From: Methylorubrum rhodinum
GTDB lineage: Bacteria > Pseudomonadota > Alphaproteobacteria > Rhizobiales > Beijerinckiaceae
Assembly: GCF_014199935.1 (NCBI RefSeq)
Contig: NZ_JACHOP010000008.1
Location: forward strand, 62,001 to 126,000
DNA: 64,000 bases
Direction of reading: 5' to 3'
In this document: piece after piece, positions 24,805 to 34,096 of the stretch
How positions within the stretch are numbered: position 1 is the first letter of the stretch
How the letters are laid out: each line of letters begins with the position of its first letter
Position numbers and translations under genes: made by a program
Notes under the pieces: generated by a model
Databases searched by the model: none
Told to the model about the DNA's origin: nothing
Seen by the model: only the letters and a program-made list of their open reading frames with translations

Positions 24805-25751
24805 CCCGCGGGCTTCTCCGCCACCAGCAGAAGCGAGGCACCCTCGTCGCGGGTCTTCGGCACGGGCTTGATCTTCCACATCACCCAGCCGGCGAGGAAG
24901 CCGAACAGCGCGGAGGCGTGCCAGGCCCAGGAGTGCCGGTAGTGCCGGTCGCGGCACTTCACCGGGGAGCAGCGCTCCATCCAGTAGACCAGCCCGTCGA
25001 CATCGGCCCAGGGCGCGGTCTCGACCCGCGCGTTCACCAGCCCGACCCTGCCGGCGATCGCCAGCAGCGCGTCCTTGGTCCACCATGTCAGGTGGTGGGG
25101 CACGGCGTTGATCAGGTAGTTCGGGATGCGCGTATGCGCCGCCGGCACGTGCGGCACGCCGATGATCACCGTTCCGCCCGGCCTGACGGCGCGCACCATG
25201 TCAGTCAGCATGCCGACCGGATCCTCGACATGCTCCAGCACCTGGAAGGCGCTCGCCACGTCGTAGCCGCCCTCGTTCGACGTCAGATGGTCCGTCAGGG
25301 TCTCGATCCGGGCCCAGTCGGAACCGGGCTCGCCGGAGAAGTGCGGGTCGAGCCCGGTATAGCGGGCGTGGCGCACCTCGTGGCGGAAGGCGCCGAAGCC
25401 GCAGCCGACATCGAGCACCCGCGCCCCCTCGGCCACGTGCCGGGCGGCGAGGCGGAATTCGGCCCGCGGATGGCCCTCGCGGGGATAGTGGCGGATGTTC
25501 AGCCGGGCATAGAGGCTGGTGTAGAAGCCGGCATCGCCCTGCAGCATCGGATCGAAGAAGTAGAGCCCGGTGGGCGATTCCCACAGCCCGAACCGGCGCG
25601 TGCCCTTGAAGCTCGGGCGCACGTCGACCTTGAGGGTGTAGCGCCAGAGATCGATCAGAAAGCGGGCGCTGACCCATTGCACGAGGCGGGTCGCGGGCTC
25701 GCCGGTGACCGGGCAGGGCGGATGCGGCGTCGGAGGGGTCGGGGAGGCCAT
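24801..25751 (-). CDS. SAM-dependent methyltransferase with C-terminal membrane segment
   Basis: 316 residues. The N-terminus CPVTGEPA with a second downstream region resembles the zinc-site start of sugar/lipid methyltransferases of the class I Methyltransf_23 group. The SAM site is [16 protein letters not shown] (near residue 110-125), followed by YTGLDPHF and [14 protein letters not shown]. Near the C-terminus [19 protein letters not shown] is a probable membrane or hydrophobic helix. The target is not identifiable; capsule/LPS sugar or small-molecule methylation are both possible. It ends tail to tail with ruvX, and a repeat element lies upstream of its start. Confidence 0.85.
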   Translation of the reverse strand: MASPTPPTPHPPCPVTGEPATRLVQWVSARFLIDLWRYTLKVDVRPSFKGTRRFGLWESPTGLYFFDPMLQGDAGFYTSLYARLNIRHYPREGHPRAEFRLAARHVAEGARVLDVGCGFGAFRHEVRHARYTGLDPHFSGEPGSDWARIETLTDHLTSNEGGYDVASAFQVLEHVEDPVGMLTDMVRAVRPGGTVIIGVPHVPAAHTRIPNYLINAVPHHLTWWTKDALLAIAGRVGLVNARVETAPWADVDGLVYWMERCSPVKCRDRHYRHSWAWHASALFGFLAGWVMWKIKPVPKTRDEGASLLLVAEKPAG

Positions 25752-25842
25752 GGCGCCCGTTTCTGCGGCGGAAGCGGGCGCGGCACAAGCCGGGACGGCG
25801 ACGATGACCCGATCGGTGATCCCTCGAAACGCGACCCGTCAG

Positions 25843-25970
25843 TCCGGGGCGCCGAAGGCGAACCCGGACCCGGAGGGGCGCGCCGGAGGCGTGCAATCCA
25901 CGACCGGCCTCGACACCTCGTAAGCTCGCGCATCACGGGTGGATTCCGGGTTCCGCTGCGCGGCCCCGGA
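25843..25970. repeat. Interspersed repeat, family II, copy 1
   Basis: Left arm 25843-25868 and right arm 25945-25970 are 26 nt each. Both are identical, base for base, to the arms of copy 2 at 28329-28429. Arm ends TCCGGGG and AACCCGGA make an imperfect inverted repeat. The spacer differs between copies. Confidence 0.9.
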
Positions 25971-25997
25971 ATGACGGCGGGAGGATTTATAACACGC

Positions 25998-26312
25998 TCA
26001 GCGGGCGTCCCGCTTCAGCACCCGCCGCGCGCCGTAGCCGGCCGACGCCCACAGGAAGGCCGAGACCGTGCGGACGGGGAAGAAGGTCGGCATGTCGGCG
26101 GCGACCGGGGCCGGCCAGGGCAGGCCGACCTTGGTCACGAGCCAGGCGAACAGCACCGAGATCGCCAGCGCGGCAATCGCCGCGATGAACACCTTGCCGA
26201 ACTGGTCGGCCTTCCAGCCGAGGATGAATGCGATCGCGATCAGCACCGGGTCGAAGCCGGCGAGAATCCAGACCGAGACGGGATAGACCGGAACGACGGG
26301 GGGACCGTTCAT
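25998..26312 (-). CDS. Small integral membrane protein, unknown
   Basis: 104 residues with three probable membrane segments: VLIAIAFILGWKA, FIAAIAALAISVLFAWLV and VRTVSAFLWASAGYGARRV. It begins only seven bases after the gatA stop, so it is the third gene of the gatC-gatA unit. The tight coupling suggests expression with the amidotransferase, but nothing links its function to tRNA charging. No family recognised. Confidence 0.75.
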   Translation of the reverse strand: MNGPPVVPVYPVSVWILAGFDPVLIAIAFILGWKADQFGKVFIAAIAALAISVLFAWLVTKVGLPWPAPVAADMPTFFPVRTVSAFLWASAGYGARRVLKRDAR

Positions 26313-26319
26313 GCCCGGA

Positions 26320-27801
26320 TCAAGCCCACCAAGCCTGGGGAAGCTTCATCCGCCCGGCCGCATCCTCGATGGTCTGGGCCGCTGCGAACAAAGTCTCCTC
26401 GTCGAACGGCCGGCCGATGAGCTGGAGGCCGAGCGGCAACCCTTGCGCGTCGAGCCCCGCGGGCACGGCGATGCCCGGCAGCCCCGCCATGTTCACCGTC
26501 ACGGTGAACACGTCGTTGAGGTACATCTGGACCGGATCGGCGCTGGCCATCTCGCCGAGCCCGAAGGCGGCCGACGGGGTGGCGGGGGTGAGGATCGCAT
26601 CGACGCCTTCGGCGTAGGCCTGCTCGAAGTCGCGCTTGATCAGCGTGCGGATCTTTTGGGCCCGCACGTAGTAGGCGTCGTAATAGCCCGCCGAGAGCAC
26701 GTAGGTGCCGATCATGATGCGGCGCTTCACCTCGCGGCCGAAGCCCGCCGCGCGGGTGTTCTCGTACATCCCGGCGATGTCCTTGCCCGGCACCCGCAGG
26801 CCGTAGCGGACGCCGTCGTAGCGGGCGAGGTTCGAGGAGGCCTCGGCCGGGGCGACGATGTAGTAGGCCGGCAGCGCGTATTGCGTGTGCGGCAGCGAGA
26901 TTTCCTTGATCGTCGCGCCGGCCGCCCGGAGCCATTCCGCGCCCTGGTCCCACAGCCGCAGGATTTCCTCCGGCATGCCCTCGACCCGGTATTCCTTCGG
27001 GATGCCGATGGTGAGCCCCTTCACGCCGCGGCGCACCGCGGCCTCGAAATTCGGCACCGGCAGATCGACCGAGGTGGTGTCACGCGGGTCGTGCCCGGCC
27101 ATGGAGCCGAGCAGGATCGCGCAATCCTGCACCGTGCGGGCGATCGGGCCGGCCTGATCGAGGGAGGACGCGTAGGCGATGATGCCCCAGCGCGAGCAGC
27201 GCCCGTAGGTCGGCTTGATGCCGACCGTGCCGGTGAAGGCGGCGGGCTGGCGGATCGAGCCGCCGGTGTCGGTGGCGGTGGCGCCCAGGCACAGATGCGC
27301 CGCGACCGCCGCCGCCGAGCCGCCGGACGATCCGCCGGGCACCAGCGGCGTCTCCGACCCCTGGCGACGCCAGGGCGAGATCGTGTTGCCGTAGGCGCTG
27401 GTCTCGTTCGACGAGCCCATGGCGAACTCGTCGAGGTTGAGTTTGCCCAGCATCACCGCGCCGTCGCGCCAGAGCTGGGTCGAGACGTTCGATTCGTAAT
27501 GCGGCTCGAACCCTTCGAGGATCTTGGAGCCCGCGGTGGTGTGGACGCCTTGGGTCGCGAACAGGTCCTTGATGCCGAGCGGCAGCCCTTCGAGCGGCCG
27601 GGCCTCCCCCTTGGCGATCTTTTCGTCCGACACCTCGGCCATCTTCAGCGCGCGGTCCGGCGTCGCCACGATGTAGGCGTTGAGCGCACCCGCCTTCTCG
27701 ATGGCGTCGAGATGCGCCTGCGCGATCTCGCGGGCGGAGAAATCTTTTTGCTTCAGCCCGTCGCGGGCCTCGGCCAGGGTGAGTTCGTTGAGTGCCGTCA
27801 T
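26320..27801 (-). CDS. gatA: Asp-tRNA(Asn)/Glu-tRNA(Gln) amidotransferase subunit A
   Basis: 493-residue amidase-signature glutaminase subunit of GatCAB, which converts misacylated Glu-tRNA(Gln) or Asp-tRNA(Asn) to the correct amide form. The Ser-cisSer-Lys triad is visible: Lys78 (GIKDLF), Ser158 (PGGSSGGS) and Ser182 ([11 protein letters not shown]). Length is normal. Start at ATG 27801 gives the family N-terminus ([14 protein letters not shown]); the open frame extends further upstream without support. It is downstream of gatC by 85 bases. gatB is not in the window, as often in this group. Confidence 0.97.
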   Translation of the reverse strand: MTALNELTLAEARDGLKQKDFSAREIAQAHLDAIEKAGALNAYIVATPDRALKMAEVSDEKIAKGEARPLEGLPLGIKDLFATQGVHTTAGSKILEGFEPHYESNVSTQLWRDGAVMLGKLNLDEFAMGSSNETSAYGNTISPWRRQGSETPLVPGGSSGGSAAAVAAHLCLGATATDTGGSIRQPAAFTGTVGIKPTYGRCSRWGIIAYASSLDQAGPIARTVQDCAILLGSMAGHDPRDTTSVDLPVPNFEAAVRRGVKGLTIGIPKEYRVEGMPEEILRLWDQGAEWLRAAGATIKEISLPHTQYALPAYYIVAPAEASSNLARYDGVRYGLRVPGKDIAGMYENTRAAGFGREVKRRIMIGTYVLSAGYYDAYYVRAQKIRTLIKRDFEQAYAEGVDAILTPATPSAAFGLGEMASADPVQMYLNDVFTVTVNMAGLPGIAVPAGLDAQGLPLGLQLIGRPFDEETLFAAAQTIEDAAGRMKLPQAWWA

Positions 27802-27886
27802 GAACGTTCCAGATCGCGGTGCCGTTTCGCGCAAGGCGCGGTGTCTCGCCGGAGCCGAAGGTGTCGCTCCAGAAAGTCCCAAAAAA

Positions 27887-28174
27887 CTACTCGACGACCT
27901 TGGGAACGAGGAAATAATTGTCTTCGGTGTCGGGGGCGTTGGCGACGATGTCGCTCGCCCGGCCGCCGTCGTTGACGACGTCCTCGCGCTTCTTCATGCG
28001 CATCGGCGTCACCGAGGTCATCGGCTCGACGCCGGTGACATCGACCGCGCCGAGTTGCTCGACGAAGGCCAGGATGGCATTGAGCTCGCCCTGGAGCGGG
28101 CCGACCTCCTCGTCCGTGACCGCGATGCGCGCCAGATGCGCGATGCGCCGTACCGTCTTCTCGTCGACCGACAT
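27887..28174 (-). CDS. gatC: Asp-tRNA(Asn)/Glu-tRNA(Gln) amidotransferase subunit C
   Basis: 95-residue small stabilising subunit that wraps GatA. The family pattern is plain: [19 protein letters not shown] at the N-terminus, [22 protein letters not shown] in the middle and [12 protein letters not shown] followed by [16 protein letters not shown] at the end. ATG 28174 gives exactly this N-terminus. It heads the gatC-gatA-membrane protein unit. Confidence 0.96.
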   Translation of the reverse strand: MSVDEKTVRRIAHLARIAVTDEEVGPLQGELNAILAFVEQLGAVDVTGVEPMTSVTPMRMKKREDVVNDGGRASDIVANAPDTEDNYFLVPKVVE

Positions 28175-28594
28175 GCCGCCCGTGAAACGTTCGAAGAAAG
28201 CCCGGCGGAAGGCCCGCCCGGCATCGGCCGGGCTATAGCACCGGGTTTCGCGGGCCGGCAACGGCGCGACTCTGGACTAAGGGCGGAAGGGCGCGGGATG
28301 CGTCGCCGTTGCCCTCGACGCCCGTCGTTCCGGGGCGCCGAAGGCGAACCCGGAATCTACCCATGATGCGGGGCGACAAGAGGCGTTGCGGCCAGTCGTG
28401 GATTCCGGGTTCCGCTGCGCGGCCCCGGAATGCCTGCAGAGAACCGACATGGAAGAAGCCAGTCGATCGGCATTCAAGTCCTTGTGGCCGCCACCGAGCC
28501 TCTGGTTCTAGCCGCGACACTGGTTTACCGACGGGCCAAGCGCCCGGCGTGAGGCCCGGCGGGACGAACGAACGGAAATCGTCGAACTCGGCCG
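28175..28594. other. Intergenic region between gatC and the dihydroorotase homologue
   Basis: 420 bases between divergent genes, so both promoters should be here. The centre is occupied by family II repeat copy 2 (28329-28429). No gene seen; in particular no pyrB, which is often upstream of this type of dihydroorotase-like gene. Confidence 0.5.
28329..28429. repeat. Interspersed repeat, family II, copy 2
   Basis: Arms at 28329-28354 and 28404-28429 are identical to those of copy 1 (25843-25970), in the same orientation. The spacer here is 49 bases against 76 in copy 1. It sits between gatC and the pyrC-like gene. Confidence 0.9.
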
Positions 28595-29905
28595 ATGACA
28601 GTCGCTCCGCTCCTCCTCTCGAACGCCCATCTCCTCGACCCGGCCACCGGCCGCGAGGGCCCCGGCGCCGTGCTGGTGCGCGACGGCCGCATCGCCGACA
28701 TCGCCTGGGGCGCCGCCCCCGGCGCGCCGGAGGGCTCACAACGAATCGCGTGCGGCGGGCACGTGTTGGCGCCGGGGCTGATCGACATGCGCGCCTTCGT
28801 CGGCGAGCCCGGCGCGGAGCACCGCGAGACCCTGGCCTCGGCGAGCGCCGCCGCCGCGGCGGGCGGCGTCACCACGCTGGTCTGCATGCCGGACACCAAT
28901 CCGGTGATCGACGGACCGCCCATCGTCGACTTCGTGCTGCGCCGCGCCCGCGACACGGCCTGCGTCAACGTCCTTCCGGCCGCCGCCATCACCAAGGGCT
29001 TGGCGGGGCGCGAGATGACCGAGTTCGGCCTCTTGCAGGAGGCCGGGGCGGTGGCCTTCACCGACGGCCTCAAGGCGGTGACGAACGCCCAGGTGATGCG
29101 CCGGGCGCTCACCTACGCCCGCGATTTCGGCGCGCTCCTCATGCAGCATGTCGAAGAGCCGAACCTCGCTTCCGAGGGCGTGATGAACGAGGGCGAGATG
29201 GCCTCCCGCCTCGGGCTGATGGGCGTGCCGCGCGAGGCCGAGACGATCATGCTGGAGCGCGACATTCGCCTCGCGCGCCTCACCGGCGGGCGCTACCACG
29301 CGGCGATGATCAGTTGCGCCGATTCCGTCGAGATCGTGCGGCGGGCCAAGGAGGCGGGCCTACCCGTGACCTGCGGCGTCTCGGTCAACAACCTCGTGCT
29401 GAACGAGGGCGACATCGGCCACTACCGCACCTTCTGCAAGCTCTCGCCCCCCTTGCGCCGCGAGGACGACCGGCAGGCGGTGATCGCCGCGCTCAACGAG
29501 GGCGTGATCGACGTCATCGTCTCCGACCACAACCCGCAGGACGTCGAGACCAAGCGCCTGCCCTTCGCCGAGGCCGCCGACGGCGCGCTCGGCATCGAGA
29601 CCCTGCTCGGCGCGAGCCTGCGCCTGCTCCACACCGGCGACGTCGATCTGAAGCGGCTGCTGACCGCGCTCTCGGCCAACCCGGCCAACCTGCTCGGTCG
29701 CGAGGCCGGACGCTTGGCGCCGGGCGCGCCCGCCGACCTCGTGCTGATCGACCCCGACCTGCCTTACGTGCTGGACAAGCGGCAACTGAAGTCGCGCTCC
29801 AAGAACTCGCCCTTCGACGAGGCGCGGCTCCAGGGTGCGGCGGTGCTGACGCTGGTCGGCGGCCGAGTCGTCCACCGCTCCGAGCTGTTTGCGGTGGCCG
29901 CATGA
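28595..29905 (+). CDS. pyrC: Dihydroorotase homologue lacking the metal-binding motif
   Basis: 436-residue amidohydrolase matching class I dihydroorotase over its full length: GLID at the first strand, [35 protein letters not shown], and [15 protein letters not shown] at the end. However, the zinc-binding His-x-His that should follow GLID reads [10 protein letters not shown], and the late SDHAPH-type motif reads SDHNPQD. These losses are those of the non-catalytic PyrX/PyrC' proteins that support aspartate transcarbamoylase. The true enzyme would then be encoded elsewhere. It is translationally coupled to plsY (ATGA overlap). Confidence 0.88.
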   Translation: MTVAPLLLSNAHLLDPATGREGPGAVLVRDGRIADIAWGAAPGAPEGSQRIACGGHVLAPGLIDMRAFVGEPGAEHRETLASASAAAAAGGVTTLVCMPDTNPVIDGPPIVDFVLRRARDTACVNVLPAAAITKGLAGREMTEFGLLQEAGAVAFTDGLKAVTNAQVMRRALTYARDFGALLMQHVEEPNLASEGVMNEGEMASRLGLMGVPREAETIMLERDIRLARLTGGRYHAAMISCADSVEIVRRAKEAGLPVTCGVSVNNLVLNEGDIGHYRTFCKLSPPLRREDDRQAVIAALNEGVIDVIVSDHNPQDVETKRLPFAEAADGALGIETLLGASLRLLHTGDVDLKRLLTALSANPANLLGREAGRLAPGAPADLVLIDPDLPYVLDKRQLKSRSKNSPFDEARLQGAAVLTLVGGRVVHRSELFAVAA

Positions 29906-30510
29906 GCCCGCTCCTCGACGCCGGCTGGCCGCTGCTGCTCGGCGCCCTCGTGTTCGGCTACGCGTTAGGCTCGATTCCCTTCGGGCTGATCTTCACCAAG
30001 GTGGCCGGCCTCGGCGACGTTCGCGCGATCGGATCGGGCAATATCGGGGCGACCAACGTGCTCCGCACCGGCCGGAAAGGTCTTGCCGCCGCGACGCTGC
30101 TCGGCGATGCCCTGAAGGGCACCGCCGCCGTGCTGATCGCCGGCCTTTGGGGGGAGGAGCCGGCTCTGGCCGCCGGGCTCGGGGCATTCCTCGGCCATCT
30201 CTTCCCGGTCTGGCTCGGCTTCAAGGGCGGCAAGGGGGTCGCGACCTTCATCGGCATCCTCATTGCGCTCAGCCCGCCGACGCTTCTGGCCTTCGCGGCG
30301 ATCTGGCTCGGCCTCGCCTTCGCGCTGAAATACTCCTCGCTCGCCGCGCTCGCGGCCTCGGCGGCCACGCCGCTGGTGCTGTGGGCGCTGGGACACGGTC
30401 CCGTTGCGGCGCTCTTCCTCGTGCTTGGCCTGCTGCTATGGTGGAAGCACGCCCCCAACATCCGCCGGCTCGCCGCCGGCACCGAGGGGCGGATCGGGCA
30501 GAAGGGCTGA
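29902..30510 (+). CDS. plsY: Acyl-phosphate:glycerol-3-phosphate acyltransferase
   Basis: 202-residue inner-membrane enzyme that makes lysophosphatidic acid from acyl-phosphate, the first committed step of phospholipid synthesis. Five membrane segments and the three PlsY motifs are visible: GSIPFGLI then [12 protein letters not shown], and FKGGKGVAT, plus the C-terminal [14 protein letters not shown]. Start ATG 29902 overlaps the stop of the dihydroorotase homologue. A small hairpin with a T-run follows the stop. Confidence 0.97.
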   Translation: MSPLLDAGWPLLLGALVFGYALGSIPFGLIFTKVAGLGDVRAIGSGNIGATNVLRTGRKGLAAATLLGDALKGTAAVLIAGLWGEEPALAAGLGAFLGHLFPVWLGFKGGKGVATFIGILIALSPPTLLAFAAIWLGLAFALKYSSLAALAASAATPLVLWALGHGPVAALFLVLGLLLWWKHAPNIRRLAAGTEGRIGQKG

Positions 30511-30517
30511 CGCCGAC

Positions 30518-30539
30518 TCCCCGACGAACGGGGGTTTTT
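30518..30539 (+). terminator. Hairpin with T-run that contains the dprA ribosome site
   Basis: CCCCG-ACGAA-CGGGG followed by G and five T, in the 31-base gap between plsY and dprA. The 3' arm (GGGGG, 30530-30534) is also the only purine-rich site at ribosome-binding distance (seven bases) from the dprA ATG. It could end part of the plsY transcript and mask the dprA start. The stem is short, so the effect may be modest. Confidence 0.5.
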
Positions 30540-30541
30540 CG

Positions 30542-31741
30542 ATGCAGCTCACCGACGCGCAGCGCCTCGACTGGCTGCGCCTGATCCGCACCGAGCGCGT
30601 CGGCCCGCGCACCTTCCGCGGCCTGATCAACCGCTTCGGCAGCGCGGCGGCGGCGCTGGACGCCCTGCCGGACCTGACCAAGCGCACCGGCAAGCCCATC
30701 GTCCCGGCCGCCAAGGCACAGATCGAGCGGGAGATGACGGCGGCCGCCCGCCTCGGCGTCCGCTACCTCGCCATGGGCGAGGCGGAATACCCGAAAAGCC
30801 TGCACGCCACCGACACGGCGCCGCCGCTCATCGCCCTGCGTGGTGCGGCGAGCGCGATCCTCAAGCCCTCCGTCGCCATCGTCGGCTCGCGCAACGCCTC
30901 CACCGCCGGCCTCGCCTTCACCGAGCGGCTCGCGACCGGCCTCGCGGAAGCCGGGCTCGTCGTCGTCTCGGGGCTCGCCCGCGGCATCGACGCCCGCGCC
31001 CACCGCGCCTCCCTCAAGGGCGGCACCGTGGCGGTGATCGCGGGCGGACACGACAAGATCTATCCCGACAGCCACCGGGGCCTCGTCGACGAGATCCTGG
31101 AGGCGGGCGGGGCGATCGTGGCCGAGATGCCGATGGGCTGGGTGCCGCGCGGGCGCGACTTTCCCCGGCGCAACCGCATCATCTCGGGGCTCTCCCTCGG
31201 CACCGTCGTGGTCGAGGCGGCCCGCCGCTCCGGCTCGCTCATCACCGCCCGCTTCGCCCTGGAGCAGGGGAGGGAGGTTTTTGCCGTGCCGGGCTCGCCG
31301 CTCGACCCGCGCGCGGAGGGCACCAACGACCTGATCCGCCAGGGCGCGACCCTGGTGGCCGAGGTGGAGCACGTGCTCGCCGTCATCGAGCCGCTGATCT
31401 CGGGCGACACGGGCACCGCCGGGGGCGTCGCCGACCGGCCGGAGGCGGAGGAACCCGATTACTGGGACGAGATCGACCTCGACGGCACCGGCCCGCGCCC
31501 CGTGGTGGCGGCCCTGCGCGAGGAGCCGGCGCCGTTCCGCGCCGCGCCCGAATTGGACACGGGGGAGGCCGGCGCGCGCCTGCTCGCGGCGCTGAGCCCG
31601 ACCCCCGTCGGCACCGACGCGCTCGCCCGCGCCACCGGCCTGCCGGTGCGGGTGGTGCATTCTCTGCTGCTGGAACTCGAACTCGACGGCCGGATCGAGC
31701 GGCACGGCAGCGGCACGGTTTCGCTGCTGTCGCGGGCGTGA
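30542..31741 (+). CDS. dprA: DNA processing protein, RecA loader for transformation
   Basis: 399-residue DprA/Smf. It protects incoming single-stranded DNA and loads RecA during natural transformation. An N-terminal SAM-like helical region (LTDAQRLDWLRLIRTERVGP) precedes the extended Rossmann domain: SVAIVGSRNAST, VSGLARGIDARAH, TVAVIAGGHDKIYP, RGRDFPRRNRIISGLS and ALEQGREVFAVPGSP. A linker and a C-terminal winged-helix (DALARATGLPVRVVHSLLLELELDG) complete the alphaproteobacterial form. The widespread gene does not by itself show competence. Confidence 0.96.
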   Translation: MQLTDAQRLDWLRLIRTERVGPRTFRGLINRFGSAAAALDALPDLTKRTGKPIVPAAKAQIEREMTAAARLGVRYLAMGEAEYPKSLHATDTAPPLIALRGAASAILKPSVAIVGSRNASTAGLAFTERLATGLAEAGLVVVSGLARGIDARAHRASLKGGTVAVIAGGHDKIYPDSHRGLVDEILEAGGAIVAEMPMGWVPRGRDFPRRNRIISGLSLGTVVVEAARRSGSLITARFALEQGREVFAVPGSPLDPRAEGTNDLIRQGATLVAEVEHVLAVIEPLISGDTGTAGGVADRPEAEEPDYWDEIDLDGTGPRPVVAALREEPAPFRAAPELDTGEAGARLLAALSPTPVGTDALARATGLPVRVVHSLLLELELDGRIERHGSGTVSLLSRA

Positions 31742-32040
31742 GGGACGGGGCCGGACGCTTCCCAGAAGCGCCCATTTTCCGCACAATTCACATTGAATGC
31801 CGTTAACCTTTGCATAATTTATTTCAGTTGCCCGAATCTGCGGCATTTCCTTAAATCGCCGTCGGAGCACGGGGATCGGTAGCCCACAAGGCCCGCCGCG
31901 ATCCGTCCCTCTCACCAGAACCGGGCGAACCCGCCCCGGATCGGTCTGCCGCAGGCGCGGACCGGCCTCCGCATTCCTTTGCCTGTCGGCCATCGGGGAT
32001 CGACCCGGAGGCCGTGGGGCTGCAGGACGACGCCAACGTG
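31742..32040. other. Intergenic region between dprA and the SGNH hydrolase
   Basis: About 300 bases. An AT-richer patch at 31770-31850 (ATTGAATGCCGTTAACC, TTTGCATAATTTATTTC) is the likely promoter region for the downstream pair. No gene seen. Confidence 0.5.
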
Positions 32041-32886
32041 ATGCGGATGTTTTTCGGGAACCGGGCTCGTCCCGCTGCGGGCCGGCGGCTCACCCGGGCC
32101 TTGGCTCTCGGGCTCGCCCTCAGCCTGTCCTCAACCGCAGTGCTGGCCTATGCCGACCTCGTGTCGGATCGGATCGATCTCGGCCTGTTCGACGCCGAGC
32201 CCGCGCCGGTGCCGGGCAGCCTGCCGCGGGTCGCCCAGCGCATCGCCACGGGCGAACCGTTGCGGATCGTCGCCTTCGGCTCGTCCTCGACGGAGGGCAT
32301 CGGCGCCAGCACCCGCGCCGCCTCCTACCCGGCCCGGCTGGAGGCGCTGCTGCGCCGCGCCCTGCCGCAGCTCGCCGGCGACATCCTGGTCGAGAACCGC
32401 GGCATCGGCGGCGAGGCCGTGGACGAGATGCTGGCGCGCCTCGACCGCGACGTGATCAAACCGGCGCCCGATCTCGTCATCTGGCAGACCGGCAGCAACG
32501 ATCCCCTGCGCGGCATCTCGCTCGCGCATTTCCGCAAGGCCACCCAGGCCGCGGTCGCCCGCATCCGCGAGGCCGACATCGACGTGGTGCTGATGGAGCC
32601 GCAATGGTGCCCGGCGCTCGACGCCACGCCCGGCGCCGATCGCTTCCGCGACGCCGTGCGCGACATCGGCGCCGAACTCGGCGTACCGGTGATCCGCCGT
32701 TCGGACCTGATGCGCGGCTGGATCGCCCAGAGTCGGCTCACCCGATCCGAGCTGTTCGCCAAGGACGGCCTGCACATGGCCGACGGCGGCTACGCCCTGC
32801 TCGCCGAGGCCGCCGCGGCGGAAGTGGTGCGCGGCGCCGATGCGGTGCCGGACGACGCGGAACAGGGCCCGACGGTGGCGGAGTGA
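32041..32886 (+). CDS. Secreted SGNH/GDSL hydrolase
   Basis: 281 residues with an N-terminal signal (RRLTRALALGLALSLSSTAV then LAYA). The SGNH blocks are in order: FGSSSTEG with nucleophile Ser82 (the usual GDS is GSS), RGIGGE, GSND with Asn153, and DGLHM with Asp242/His245. Such enzymes remove or transfer acyl groups on surface polysaccharides or lipids. Start at ATG 32041 puts the basic n-region directly before the hydrophobic core; an upstream GTG at 32014 is possible. The stop overlaps the next gene as GTGA, so the two products are made together and both are exported. Confidence 0.82.
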   Translation: MRMFFGNRARPAAGRRLTRALALGLALSLSSTAVLAYADLVSDRIDLGLFDAEPAPVPGSLPRVAQRIATGEPLRIVAFGSSSTEGIGASTRAASYPARLEALLRRALPQLAGDILVENRGIGGEAVDEMLARLDRDVIKPAPDLVIWQTGSNDPLRGISLAHFRKATQAAVARIREADIDVVLMEPQWCPALDATPGADRFRDAVRDIGAELGVPVIRRSDLMRGWIAQSRLTRSELFAKDGLHMADGGYALLAEAAAAEVVRGADAVPDDAEQGPTVAE

Positions 32887-34016
32887 GGCAGGCCGCGGGC
32901 CGGCTTCTCCTCGCGCTGCTGTCGATCCTCGCCGCGGAGCCCGCCGCCGCCCTCGATACGCGCCTCCTGCCGGAACGCCCGAATTACGCTCGCAGCCGTG
33001 GCTGCACCGACGCCGCCGTGGCCCTGCCGGTGCGGCGGGGCACGCACCCGCTGGACGGACGCATCAGCCCCGATCCGGCGCTCTCGCCGATGAGCCAGGG
33101 CGACAGCGCGATCTGCTTCGCCTACGCCACCGCCGACATGATCTCGCAACGGGTCGGCGTCACGGTCTCGGCGCTGGATGTCGCCACCCGCTACTACCTC
33201 GCCGACCCCGCCGGCCTGCTTCGGAGCCGCGACCGGGCCCTGCGAAGATACCTCTCGGCGCATCCCGATCTTGCGGAAGAGATCGCCGAGAGCCGCAACG
33301 ACACGGAAGCCTCCAAGGAGCGCAATCCCTTACGAAAGCCGTTCTTCGACAAGCTGGAGGACGGACAGGAGGAGGCCGCGGCCCTTCTCTACAATCTCGG
33401 CGGCCTGTGCCCGGACCGCGACCTGCCCTCGTTCGACGGCTACGGCCAGCACGTCCGCACGTTCGCGCGCTTACGCTGGCGCAGCCGGCTCGCCCCAAAG
33501 ATGAGCTGGCGCAGCCTCGGCGGCACGGTGGACCGGCTGCGCGACCCCGCCACCGACGCCTTCAACGCCGGCTGGATCGCCCATGTCGAGCGGCTCTGCC
33601 GCAGAAAACCCCTGCCGGTGCCGCTGCTGCCGGTCTCGGATGGAATCGCCGACAACCAGCTCGACTTCATGGAGCGTGCCAGGAACGGCGATCCGGACCT
33701 GACCGCCGGTAGCGATCGGCTGATGGCGATGATCGACTATGCGCTGGACCACGGCCGCCTGCCGGTGGTCGGCTACTCCTGGTACGTGCTGGAGGAGCGC
33801 GACCCGAAGGACCCGGATCTGGCCGCCGACCATTCGAGCCCGATCCTCGCCCGGCGGACAGCGGGCGGGCGCTGCCAGTACCATCTGCAGGACAATACCG
33901 GCGAGTACTGCGCCCGGATGCGGCCGGGCATCCGCGAGCGGTGCGAACTCGGCCGGGTCTGGCTCGACGAGGCGGAGCTGCGCGCCTCGCTCTACAGCGT
34001 GATCTATCTGCGATAG
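32883..34016 (+). CDS. Predicted secreted papain-like cysteine peptidase, uncharacterised
   Basis: 377 residues with a short signal (RLLLALLSILAAEPAAA). I recognise no named family, but the catalytic layout fits a C1-type fold: oxyanion Gln72 and nucleophile Cys78 in SQGDSAICFAYATAD, His317 in AADHSSPILARR, and Asn338 in YHLQDNTGEYC. In between is a helical region of about 220 residues with extra cysteines (176, 239). GTG start overlaps the SGNH hydrolase stop. The coding end (TAG, 34014-34016) runs into the family I repeat. Function by homology is not assignable; a paired role with the SGNH enzyme in cell-surface modification is inference. Confidence 0.75.
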   Translation: MRQAAGRLLLALLSILAAEPAAALDTRLLPERPNYARSRGCTDAAVALPVRRGTHPLDGRISPDPALSPMSQGDSAICFAYATADMISQRVGVTVSALDVATRYYLADPAGLLRSRDRALRRYLSAHPDLAEEIAESRNDTEASKERNPLRKPFFDKLEDGQEEAAALLYNLGGLCPDRDLPSFDGYGQHVRTFARLRWRSRLAPKMSWRSLGGTVDRLRDPATDAFNAGWIAHVERLCRRKPLPVPLLPVSDGIADNQLDFMERARNGDPDLTAGSDRLMAMIDYALDHGRLPVVGYSWYVLEERDPKDPDLAADHSSPILARRTAGGRCQYHLQDNTGEYCARMRPGIRERCELGRVWLDEAELRASLYSVIYLR

Positions 34017-34064
34017 AGCATCGGCCCGAAAGGTGGCCGCCGGCTTTCGGAAGAAGCCGATGCG
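34016..34064 (+). repeat. Interspersed palindromic repeat, family I, copy C
   Basis: GAGCATCGGCCCGAAAGGTG at the left and GAAGAAGCCGATGCG at the right. The first base is the last base of the peptidase stop codon. Same family as 5920-5972 and 12727-12779. Confidence 0.88.
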
Positions 34065-34096
34065 CCGGAATCGGCAAAGAGGCGAGGGGAGGGACC

